Assembly: GCA_009760855.2 (NCBI GenBank)
Contig: WPIO01000053.1
Span: forward strand, 1,873,501 to 1,937,500
DNA from: Cristatella mucedo
Lineage: Eukaryota > Bryozoa > Phylactolaemata > Cristatellidae
DNA length: 64,000 bases
Direction of reading: 5' to 3'
Shown: piece by piece, positions 55,190-64,000 of the stretch
Numbering within the stretch: the first letter of the stretch is position 1
Layout of the letters: every line of letters starts with the position of its first letter
Notes under the pieces: generated by a model
The model's input: only the letters and a program-made list of their open reading frames with translations
What the model was told of the DNA's origin: nothing
Databases searched by the model: none
Made by a program: the position numbers and the translations under genes

Positions 55190-56105
55190 CTATCTCAGTG
55201 GGAGACTCCAGAGTACTGACGTGAATGGACAAAGATCATCTGAAGTACCTCTAAAATATGGAGTACCTCAGGGCTCCGTGCTAGGTCTGGTTCTTTTCAC
55301 GGTTTATACTGTCCCTCTTGCTGATGTGATTGCCAAGCACAATCTAGGCTTTCACTTCTATGCGGATGACACTCAGTTGTACCTTTGTTTTGATCCCTCC
55401 CAGCCTTCAAGCACCTCAAATTCTCTCAACTCACTTGCTGCATGTATTGATGACATCCGCACATGGATGGCAGCAAATTTTCTAAAACTAAGCGATGATA
55501 AAACTAACTTACTAGTTATGGGAAAACCCATTGCAGACCATTGCAGGGCTGTACTAGTGATGTAGAGCAGTTCCAGTGATGCCCAGGCGAGATAGAGGCG
55601 CTCTAGAAGGACTTTGTGATCAATTGAATCACAAGCTGCCGAAAGATCGAGCAAAACGAGCAGAGACACTTTACCCATGTCTGCATTCCTAAGTAGGTCA
55701 TTGCATACCCGAAGCAATGCTGACTCTGTGGAGTGATTAGCTCTAAAGCCAGACTGGAACTTACTAGCAAGGTGTGAGGTTTCGATATAGGAGTTCAGCT
55801 GGTCTGCCACGATCCGTTCCAGTGTCTTTGATAGGAATGGTAGAAGGGAGACTGGGCGGTAGTTGCTTAAGTTCTCTCGGTCTAGTGTAGCTTTCGTGCT
55901 GACACTATGCATGCAGCCACTAACCATACTTGCATACTGACAATGTGCATGTCACCCCTAACCGTGTTATTTGTCTTGTTCATCGAGCATGCTACCACTA
56001 ACCATTCGATTGTGCTTCCTTTGCAGCAACTGTAGAGCGCCTTGAAAGAGATTGAGTTCCCTGAGGGCACTTTATCAAATTTATTATTATTATTATTATT
56101 GTTGT
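55190..56105 (+). pseudogene. LINE family 1 copy with an internal inversion
   Basis: Plus strand 55190-55540: RT middle part, with GVPQGSVLGLVLF (55260-55298) and the intact FYADDTQLY (55357-55383). Minus strand 55893-55560: the upstream RT part (ENLSNYRPVSLLPFLSKTLE to IDHKVLLERL). Plus strand again 55895-56105: 3' UTR, terminal block and (ATT)n tail. The upstream RT segment is therefore inverted and placed behind the segment it should precede, with part of the ORF between them missing. Confidence 0.88.
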
Positions 56106-56379
56106 TAAGCTTGAAAATAAGGAAGAACGTCACGTTGTTAGTTTGAATGAGCACTATTTCAGCCCGCCTGAAAGGAGTGAAGCCAAGGGTATTGAGGCAA
56201 TTGGCCCCCATGGGTAAAGGTAAGTATCTATGTCCTTGCGAAAACTTTCCTGGGCTTCCTAACTTCCCCAAGTGGGAGGAGCAGTGTACCTTAGCCCGGC
56301 AACCGGAACCAATCCTGGCTCCGCCCTGGACGTCAACAAAGACAATTCACGCGGAATCATCGTTCAAATGCTGTGAGAT
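56106..56379. other. Unassigned
   Basis: Nothing recognised. Confidence 0.5.
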
Positions 56380-56560
56380 TGGCTTTCAGCTTCTTTTAAA
56401 TTTCTTTTTAATTAAGGAATTGCTGCGATATCAGTAGTAAGTAATTGCCACAATTAGGGGAGCATGCGAACTAAAGTAGAGGTCTCCAAAGGACTCGAGA
56501 TTGGTTAGAGGCACCGCTAAAAGACAGTCCGAAATATGATTACTTCGACGGTAAGCCTGA
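56380..56560 (-). mobile_element. LINE family 1, C-terminal ORF fragment
   Basis: A minus-strand scrap whose GGTCTCCAAAGGACTCGAGATTG matches GGTCTCCAAAGGATTTGAGGTTC of the minus-strand LINE at 18325. Confidence 0.75.
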
Positions 56561-57940
56561 TTGGGAATTATTTCTCATGGTTAGGTCAGAGAACAAGAAT
56601 GAAGAAACCAAAAGTTGAGCACCAGAAATGAAATGCCAAGCCAAATCTAATAGACTTGAGCAAAACCAGACGCAGCACTCAGACGATGAAGTTCCGCAGA
56701 GCCTCAGAGTGTGCGCTCAGCCACTTTTATTAGCTTGAAAAATGATTTCTAAAATAATAATAATAATATCATCATTATCATTATTATTCGGTTCCAAGAT
56801 TATCGTTGGCTAGATCACACATCCGCTCCTAAGCTCCAGTACAGGACTAGTTTTAATTGTCTAGCGCTGAGAAACTGCGCCAGTGCTTACATAGTAAGCA
56901 TCCTACAGCAATGTAATCCAGTGCTCATGTAACATCGCATCTAGACTTCTGTGTCTCTCTCCTGAAAGTCTTTCTGAGTGGTCATGATCAGGCCTTGGCA
57001 AACTCTACCCTCAGAACTTGGCCAAGCCGGCGGAGTGATATGGCGGGGACGAGCAGACGATGCTCGCGTCTATCGACCGCAGTCAAACGCTCCTCGTCCA
57101 AAAGGCGACGCCGTCTGCATTATCTGCAAATTCGCTAACTGCGGCTGCGCACTGGGCATTCTCCATCGATCGGCGCGATAGGCGAGAGAGCAGCGGGTGC
57201 GGCGAGCGAGCGAGCGATCGGTCCGTCACGTGACTTCGTTCGGATTTGCAACCTATCGACGAGAAATTTTGAATGTAAGCTAGCCTTGACTAATTTTAAG
57301 GGACGCCCGGTTGTCATGGTTGTCGGTGTCATAAGTATAGCTGCACTCCTCCCTCAAGTCTTTGAAACTTAATTTTTGCAGGTGCATGCAAATTTGACAT
57401 GTCAAATGCAGTTTTTATTTTGTTTTAGAAACGGCGTCCGTTAGAACCTAGTTTCCCACAATCTTTTGAGGGCATTGGCATAGTGCTACAGTGCATGACG
57501 TTGAATCTGTTGATTTCACCCAAAAAGTTATTTTTAAACCAGGAACATTGCGACTTTGACTGTCACAGATTATCAGAAGGTCAACGTGACAGCTATGGTT
57601 ACATCGCAAGATAATTTATATAGCCCTTGTTGTTTGCCAGTTTGTACGCCGATCGTTCCATTGGTATTCGAGAAATATCAATAAATGTGCTGTTAAGGGA
57701 GAATTCGAAGAAGTGGCATCGAAGACCTTCCATCAGTCAAAGAGGAGACTTCAAAGCAAATTAAAAAAAATAAACTTAAATTAAATTAATTAGAATTTAA
57801 AATATTTTTTTAATTCGCAAGTACTTGTACCATCTTGAGGTAGCTACACATGGAGACTGACACCTGAGGTCAGCTAATAGGCAAGGTCGGTTTTCTACAC
57901 TATCAGGATTATGACTGTCGATATATTCTTAGCGTTCTCC
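56561..57940. other. Unassigned
   Basis: An ATT/AAT run at 56752-56790. A CpG-rich patch at 57010-57230. No gene recognised. Confidence 0.5.
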
Positions 57941-57944
57941 AACT

Positions 57945-58440
57945 ATAACGGTTGGAAAGTTCTTACACTGACCCACAAGGCCCGCCACGGCTTGGCTCCT
58001 TCGTACCTAGCTGAACTGCTGCATCAGTTTCAGCCTGTTCGCGCCCTCAGGTCCTGTGTGGACAATAAATTAGCTGTCCCTTTCCTCCGCTTAAAGACAG
58101 CTGGCGACAGAAGCTTTAGCTCTGCAGGTCCTAGACTGTGGAACTCGCTTCCACAATTCTTACGCAACGACAACTACTCTCCAACTGCCGACTATGGCAC
58201 ATTTTTTTCAGCGGTCCTGATCTGCTACTTCTATGCTACTCACTACTTCAACTGCTCTCCTAACTCTGCTATGCTTCCCACTTTCTCTTTGTTGCGTGAG
58301 ACGAAGTCTGTTGGCTACCGAATGCGTACCGAAAGCCGCTTAGGCTGTGAGTGCGCTATGCAAAACTCTCCTGCGTAACACCCACATGGTCTTTATGACT
58401 TTGTGGAGTTACTGACGGAGATACATTAACTGGTTATGCG
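57945..58440 (+). mobile_element. LINE family 2, C-terminal ORF and 3' end
   Basis: An open frame of 155 codons from 57911 (the LINE part begins at about 57950, KVLTLTHKARHGLAPSYLAE) to the stop at 58376, followed by CACCCACATGGTCTTTATGA and GAGATACATTA. Only a few differences from the minus-strand copy at 45388-45890. Confidence 0.92.
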
Positions 58441-59510
58441 ATACTCTGTAGCCGGTCATATAATAAACAGTGAGCTGAACTCTAGGCTTAGAGCCGAGCG
58501 AGAGTTGCAGGTGAAGCTGTCGCGGTTCAAGTTTCGCCCTGAGCAGCCGGTGAGCAGTTGTGATGCTTCCGTCTTGGCGTCTGCGATCTAGAGTTGCTGC
58601 CTAAGGCGCAGGGCTGATGCTGGACTCCTGTAACTTTCCGTCGCTACCGGGTTGGCTTCTCTACATTCTACTTATTTCTCTTACTTACTCCTCATTCCCG
58701 CGACCGTCACACTTTTGGCGCGTTGACAAGTTCATCAACCAGGAGTTCAACACACCGAATAATAATTATAGTTTTGAGAAGACGATGGCCACAAAGATTG
58801 CTGGCAATCGAACTCAGTTGACACTCTTCGATCGATGAAGCAGGTCTGAAAGTGCTCAAGTCTGGCCAGGGGCTAAAGTGACGGAGCCAGCGGCGGGGCG
58901 GAGGGCGGTTAAAGATCGTCGGCACGGCCTGTCAGGCACTCGCACGTCAAGGCTGGAGAGGAGGCTTGCTCATCCGGCCTTGACCGGCTCGCGCCGCCTT
59001 CGCGGTTCGCTCGGCCCGCTGGGGGAGAAGAGCGCGGAGCTCTCGCTCGCTCAGCGATCGAGACACGAAGAGAGCAGGCAGCTTTTTATTACGACCACGA
59101 ATATATCGAATGCACCAAACAGCGCCAAACACTCTCCTGCGGCGCCTGAGAGCGTCCACGAAAGTACCGCAGGCGTCTATCTATGGTGCCCGAACGCTCC
59201 CGCCCGCCGCCTCCCTAACTCGAGCGCGTCCAGCTCGAAACGTCCGGGACGGGCATCGCCGCTCGTCGCGCGCTGCCACTAGACTGTGACGCTCGTGCTG
59301 CCGGCGTGTAGCTCCCTTCCGCCGCCATTTGCGTGCGATAGCGAGGCCTGGGTGCTTCAGTCAACAAAAAAACTCTGCTAAGTGCAACCGCTGCTGCTCT
59401 CTGGGAGGCCGCGGTCGAGCGACGGAGGAGCGTGGCGCTGCCGGCGATGGCCGACGCGGCAGCTCGCTGTCGCCGCTCGTGCTGCTGCGTGCGTGCGTCA
59501 GGTCGTTGCG
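58441..59510. other. Unassigned, CpG-rich from 58870
   Basis: GC-rich with GGGGCGGAGG-type boxes (58893-58905). It lies downstream of the NCS gene's stop codon and may be its 3' UTR or a separate CpG island. No coding frame recognised. Confidence 0.45.
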
Positions 59511-59534
59511 CGGCGGCGGCGGCGGCGGCGGCGG
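59511..59534. repeat. (GCC)n run just after the NCS stop codon
   Basis: Eight GCC triplets (sense strand of the NCS gene) start about 5 nt after the TGA at 59539-59541. Confidence 0.95.
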
Positions 59535-59538
59535 TGCC

Positions 59539-59739
59539 TCATCTCTTTCCGCCTCCTCCGGCACTGACCACGAGGTTGTACACGTCCGGCTGCCGAAGGC
59601 AGACGTGTACCAGCTCGTCCACGGTGACGTAGCCCTGCTTGTTCTTGTCCACAATGTCGAATATTCTCCTAGCCCTCTTCCTAATTTTCTCCTCGACCTC
59701 AGGCCCGGCAGCGTTTTCGCCGTTGAGGTTCATGATGGC
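59539..59739 (-). CDS. Neuronal calcium sensor (NCS) family protein, last exon
   Basis: Last coding exon (66 codons plus stop). The acceptor TTATAG lies at 59740-59745; the exon begins AIMNLNGENA and ends in VVSAGGGGKR before TGA. It carries the fourth EF-hand, with a canonical loop DKNKQGYVTVDE, followed by the helix expected at the C terminus. Together with the exons at 61929-62045 and 63197-63355 it gives 158 residues, the C-terminal five-sixths of an NCS protein (usual length about 190). These small EF-hand proteins sit in the cytosol or on membranes through an N-terminal myristoyl group and switch targets on calcium binding. Which subfamily (frequenin, VILIP, KChIP or other) is not settled. 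Confidence 0.87.
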   Translation of the reverse strand, partial: AIMNLNGENAAGPEVEEKIRKRARRIFDIVDKNKQGYVTVDELVHVCLRQPDVYNLVVSAGGGGKR

Positions 59740-59872
59740 CTATAAATGGCCAAGATGATAAGTACAAACCAATTGCATAGGTACGCATTACATTACATGA
59801 TGCAGCACTTCTACTTTTCGGCGCTTTGCTTTTACTCTTTCGCCCTATTCCTCCGTTGATTAGTCGTCGCTT

Positions 59873-60175
<303 letters not shown>

Positions 60176-60670
60176 CGCCTCCATAAACTAGGCGTCGGTT
60201 GCACTCAGATGCTGCTAGATAGCTTCGTAATTAATGAACCAACAAATCCACACATTCTCGATATACTGTCCATTTGAAATTTCGCAGCAAACCCGACGGT
60301 AGTGAATGAATTAATCTCGATAGTTCTGCGGTGCTCATTTTTAAAAAGCACGCTGCCATATTTGTTTAAATTAAAAAACTTCGCACAGACGCGTTCTCTA
60401 GACTTCCCTCGACTATGTCACAGAGCCGCACGTCTGTACCTGGGAATCGAGCGCCTAATTACTCGCAGCCCTAAGTCTTCGAAGCGTTGAATTCTGAAGT
60501 CAAGAGGCTCCTAGTGCGCCCCCTATGCTGTCACACCACGTGGTCATGGTGACGTGTTGCTCTCGGTTCGTTTGCTCGTCTGTACTCGGGGCACTCGTGC
60601 TTTTTTAGCGCTTCAGCAAATCTCAAACTCGCTACTACGGAGCAAGTGCGGTGAAAGCTTACAATTACTG
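60176..60670. other. Unassigned NCS intron sequence
   Basis: No gene recognised. Confidence 0.5.
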
Positions 60671-60772
60671 TTTATGGCCCTTTCCTTTGCAGCAAATGTA
60701 AAGCGCCTAGAAAGAGATTAAGTTCTCTGAGGGCGCTTTATCAAGTGCATTATTATTATTATTATTATTATT
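60671..60772 (+). mobile_element. LINE family 1, 3' end in an NCS intron
   Basis: A clean terminal block (GCAAATGTAAAGCGCCTAGA to GGGCGCTTTATCAAGTGC) with (ATT)n. It is in antisense orientation to the NCS gene and strongly truncated. Confidence 0.93.
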
Positions 60773-60980
60773 ATCCGCGACTTGTATAGTTCGCAAAGTT
60801 CAGATCGAGTGCTCGTTGGCCGGCGTTTGGCGCCCGATCGGTGGCTCGCTGTTACGATCTGAATCCATATAGCTTACAGTTAGATACGCTGGGCGGCGGG
60901 TTACGTCAGCTTTGGCGGCTGCCAGCTTTGTTGTTGCGATCGCGTGAGGGACAGGCTCTCCGCTGAGGTTTACCTGCTGC

Positions 60981-61093
60981 GTGTGCCACTTGGTGTGCCG
61001 CGTGGGTGTGCCGCGTGGCTGTGCCGCGTGGGTGTTCTACGTGGGTGTGCCACGTGGTGTGCCTCGTGGGTGTGCCACGTGGGTGTGCCGAGG
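60981..61093. repeat. 13-bp minisatellite with E-box-like cores
   Basis: About nine units of GTGTGCCRCGTGG (some 12 bp). Three units contain CACGTG or a one-mismatch version. It lies in the NCS intron between the exons at 59539 and 61929. Confidence 0.9.
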
Positions 61094-61431
61094 ATGAACT
61101 CGCTGGGTCGCCTAATTTTAGCTGCCTGACCTCGGTCGTCAAGATTTCCGACGCATACTGCGAGGAGAGGCAGTTGAAATTGGGGGACGCACGGCCGAGC
61201 AGTTGGGACTGTCTCGCCGTGAGCCGTCTAGAGTGGAGAGCGTGCGGCACCACTTTGGAATAAAGGCATTTCGATACTTTTTCGTCGCGTCGCCATCAGA
61301 AGAGTCGCGAGGCTCTACGGCATCAATATCGCTACGGCTACCCTTGTTGGCCTCGGAGTTCTGCTCAGTGGTCACCGGGACCAGGACTGACTCTCGCGAC
61401 GGCGTAGCCGCTTACTCTTTCTCGCCAACTC

Positions 61432-61432
<1 letters not shown>

Positions 61433-61486
<54 letters not shown>

Positions 61487-61516
61487 TTCTCGCTATCTCT
61501 CGCTCGCTCTCTCCCT

Positions 61517-61592
<76 letters not shown>

Positions 61593-61635
61593 TCTCTCTC
61601 TCCTCTCTCTTGCTCTCTCTCTCTTCTCTCTCTAT
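61433..61635. repeat. (CT)n tract, second, in the same NCS intron
   Basis: CT dinucleotide runs 61433-61481 and 61521-61588, with interrupted CT either side. It reads as (GA)n in the transcript. Confidence 0.97.
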
Positions 61636-61735
61636 TCTGTGGACTCGCTTCACTGAGTCATAGACGTCCATTACATGTCACTTGTGGAAGTACTGGTCGC
61701 CTTCTTGCCGTGTGACGGATAGACTTTCTCGCTTT
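61636..61735. repeat. Dispersed repeat with hairpin, copy 1
   Basis: TGTGGACTCGCTTCACTGAG (61638) with TGCCGTGTGACGGATAGACT further on. A second copy lies at 63838-63948. GACTC and GAGTC can pair around an 8-nt loop. Confidence 0.75.
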
Positions 61736-61928
61736 AATTAATACGGATCCATCTATCTATATATGTATAAACATATGTGTCCGTGTGTGTGTGTGTGTCT
61801 GTGCGTGCGTGCGTGTGTATCTAGATCTCGCCTCGAAAATTCTCTGTCCTAGGCAGACCTAGCCGTTTGGCGGTTGCACAATGCAAGTTTTGAATGCGCT
61901 CTCCCGTCTGCATGGCGGCGGCCCTCAC

Positions 61929-62045
61929 CTTCATTACTTCTACCATCTCGTTCTCCTCCACGCAGCCGTTCTGGTCTACGTCGTACAGTCGGAAGGCCAT
62001 CCTCAGCTTGTCCTCCGGCTTCGTTGATCTCGTTATGTTGATGGC
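61929..62045 (-). CDS. NCS family protein, middle exon
   Basis: 39 codons from AINITRSTKP to NEMVEVMK. The acceptor CGCTTACAG precedes it on the sense strand and a good donor AAG/GTGAGG follows at 61928-61923. It contains the third EF-hand with the loop DVDQNGCVEENE. Both splice sites are in phase 0. The preceding segment KLRMAFRLYD and the following MVEVMK are the helices expected around an NCS EF-hand. Confidence 0.88.
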
Positions 62046-62254
62046 CTGTAAGCGGAAGTCCGGCCTCGCTCACTCTCACTCTCGCTAGCTGAGACACAGG
62101 CGGCCACCATCAACCACTGAGCACCGGTAAGTGAATTGCCGCCACCACATTTAATGAGTGCTTGGACCACCTTTGTCTCCTGGTCAAGACTACGACCGAG
62201 ATTCCTAATAGTAATAAGAATGTTAGCTGATAATAACAACAAGAATTTGTTATA

Positions 62255-62885
62255 GGCCCAAGAGAATCCAATCCTTTTCTAAGCAATCTACGCGTGTGTT
62301 GCAAAGGAAGTACGACAATTTGTTATTGTTAGCATACGCGGCATCAGCGCACATGAGCACACAGGAATCTTTCACGAAGACCTGAAGCTGAAATGATGCG
62401 AGGAACCGGTGCGCCTATTTAGCTTCATTGTAAATGAAAAGTCGGGAGTTATCGTTTTGTCATTGGAAGTGAGTTATAGTCTTTGCGAGCGTCCGAGCTA
62501 ATGGTGTTGTCTACTAAGGCTAAGGGCGCGAGGTCGGGTAGAGTCACGGCTAAAGGACTTCAGTCAGAAGACCAGTTGGTACGATGCCTAGCCTGATTTG
62601 GAAGTAGTTCGAACAGGTAGGCGGGACCCAGCGAATGAAGGGTCCTAAAAGCGGGAGACTATTTGTTGATGTCGACATGCTGCTTGATAGGGAGCGCCAG
62701 TGCAAGTCGGGAAGAAGTGGTGCGACGCTTATGACAGAAAAGCCTCGCTGCAGTGTTGCACCAACGGTAAGCGCACGATTGAATGGGCCGAAAGTCTCAG
62801 AAGTCGCGACGGGAAGTGGCAAATGCATGAACCAACTTCGACGTGGTATACCTGCGCAAGCGGATCCGAATTTTGACAATAATGC
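62255..62885 (-). mobile_element. LINE family 1, C-terminal ORF and 3' end, decayed
   Basis: A minus-strand LINE in the NCS intron, in the same sense as the gene. C-terminal ORF remnant 62879-62550 (LPDLHW and GPFIRW segments); decayed 3' block at 62260-62300. Confidence 0.7.
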
Positions 62886-63108
62886 ATAGCTGCATAGTGA
62901 AACAGTGGGCAGACTTGAATGTAGAGCTGATGCGGTCCGTCTACTCTAAGGTCACCTGTACCTTATCATTTATCAGCCGATCAGCACGTCACAGACGGGC
63001 AAAAAGTCGGCTAGTTTTTTTAAGGACAGTGCGGAAAGCTATGCTCTGCGTGCATTTCAAATGAGCGGAAAGCAGAAATCCGCTCATCAAGCTTGGGAGC
63101 ACTCTCAT

Positions 63109-63109
<1 letters not shown>

Positions 63110-63166
<57 letters not shown>

Positions 63167-63178
63167 TGCCGCTGCCGG
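63110..63178. repeat. (GCC)n tract near the NCS donor site
   Basis: About 22 GCC triplets, reading (GGC)n in the transcript, begin some 20 nt downstream of the donor at 63196. Confidence 0.97.
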
Positions 63179-63196
63179 CAGCTTTCACGAACATGC

Positions 63197-63355
63197 CTCG
63201 ATAAACTCCTTGAAGTCGATGTGGCCGCTTCCGTCTTGGTCGTATGTCCTGAATATGTGCTCGTACAGGCTGCTCTGCGACTCGCCGCCAGGAGCGAGCT
63301 CCGAGTAGATCCGCACGAACTGGTCCTTGTCCAGCTCCCCATTGGGACACTCTTT
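63197..63355 (-). CDS. NCS family protein, upstream visible exon, with a GC donor
   Basis: 53 codons from KECPNGELDK to KEFIE. The sense strand has a good acceptor (TTCGTGCATTTCAG) before Lys. It carries the degenerate first EF-hand with the CPNG of the NCS family and the second EF-hand with the canonical loop DQDGSGHIDFKE. The junction after ATCGAG reads GAG/GCATGT, a GC donor. Only this donor is in phase with the next exon and gives FIE joined to AINIT, the continuity the family requires; the two nearest GT dinucleotides are out of phase. The N-terminal exon, with the myristoylation start, is not in view. Confidence 0.86.
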
Positions 63356-63690
63356 CTGAAATGCACGAAGGGCTGAGGCGTCAGCACGCGACGCGGCAGC
63401 AGCGGCGGCGGCGGGCCACGAGACGCGGTCGCGCGAAGCGTCTCAACTCAGTCCTAGAATTCCATTGCGTGCCTCATACTAAATACTTAGGGCTGCGTGA
63501 AATAAAGCGACAGCCACGGGACCGTAGGATGGAGTGAATGCAGCGACGCCACTTCTGTAGTTGTCTGCCCCTGCCAAACAGACTCGCGCTTGGGCCGCGT
63601 CGCGTGGGCGCCGTTCACCGGGCGTGCTCTAGTTTAAAGTCTGCCGCCGACGCCACCCGCAATTGATTGGGAGAGGCAGTTCGGGCGTTA
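63356..63690. other. NCS intron, 5' side, unassigned
   Basis: GC-rich, with a short GGC run at 63400-63412. I could not find the N-terminal exon here. Confidence 0.5.
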
Positions 63691-63694
63691 CAGA

Positions 63695-63990
63695 TAGAAC
63701 AGGTGGGATTTTTAGCACACGACCGAGGTCGCGGATTCGATTCCTGCAGTGGGCGATCCTGATCCTGCCAACTGCGAGCGGCGGCGACCGCTGGACGTCA
63801 AGGCCGTCCATCTGTCGCCGTTACAAGCACGCACTGTCTGTGGACTCGCTTCGCTGAGTCACAGTAGAAGTAGTCATAGTATGATCTCGGAGGACAATGC
63901 TGCGCCATCCTGCCGCGTGACGGACGGACAGACTCTCTCGCTTAATTAGCTGAGAGACAAATGAGGCTGCTAGATTAGTAAGTATCTGCG
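63695..63990 (+). repeat. SINE-2-like element with a second dispersed repeat inside
   Basis: Box-B-like GCGGATTCGATTCCTG and GTGGGCGATCC (63733-63760) with a SINE-2 body and, at the end, ACAAATGAGGCTGCTAGATTA. Between them lies the hairpin repeat shared with 61636-61735 (63837-63948). Confidence 0.7.
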
Positions 63991-64000
63991 ACAGGTAACA

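Noticed and set aside
61849-62097. 82-codon minus-strand frame overlapping the NCS middle exon
   Set aside because: Wrong frame; the NCS frame gives a canonical EF-hand and proper splice sites.

Overview
The window is animal (metazoan) nuclear DNA from an invertebrate. It holds intronless SMYD4-like methyltransferase genes, a spliced neuronal-calcium-sensor gene, dozens of non-LTR retrotransposon fragments with (ATT)n tails, tRNA-derived SINEs and long (CT)n, (TA)n, (CA)n and (GCC)n tracts. A short piece of nuclear 18S rRNA on the minus strand has a reading compatible with a flatworm or other lophotrochozoan, but I cannot fix the species.

Layout. 0-5.6 kb: SINEs, a LINE reverse-transcriptase relic and CA/TA microsatellites. 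5.7-24 kb: a tandem segmental duplication with a period of about 9.5 kb. Each unit carries a minus-strand SMYD4-like gene, a shared non-coding 5' flank and a decayed Polinton/Maverick (adintovirus-like) element. 24-31 kb: more of the decayed element (capsid-like, fibre-like and integrase pieces), cut up by LINEs and SINEs. 31-35 kb: LINE endonuclease and reverse-transcriptase relics, SINEs, a long (CT)n tract and the 18S fragment. 35.8-37.9 kb: a third SMYD4-like gene on the plus strand, longer at its C terminus than the other two. 38-48 kb: SINE/LINE graveyard with several minisatellites. 48.5-49.1 kb: a bacterial/phage-type GH19 chitinase-like gene on the minus strand, broken by one stop and one homopolymer frameshift. 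49-59 kb: mostly unassigned DNA plus LINE fragments. 59.5-63.4 kb: the last three coding exons of a neuronal calcium sensor (NCS) family gene on the minus strand; the N-terminal exon lies beyond what I can see.

The three SMYD4-like genes share TPR, split SET and MYND modules. The two tandem copies are almost identical over much of their length, although the mobile-element DNA beside them is strongly diverged, which points to recent gene conversion. The decayed Polinton-like DNA contains a DNA polymerase B exonuclease motif, a packaging-ATPase P-loop and Walker B, a retroviral-type integrase core and phage-tail-like fibre modules. All are broken by stops, frameshifts and insertions, so it is a relic. 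LINE family 1 and the SINEs share 3' ends, which suggests the LINE mobilised the SINEs. Functional genes are few: three SMYD4-like genes, the NCS gene and possibly the GH19 gene if its breaks are sequencing errors.
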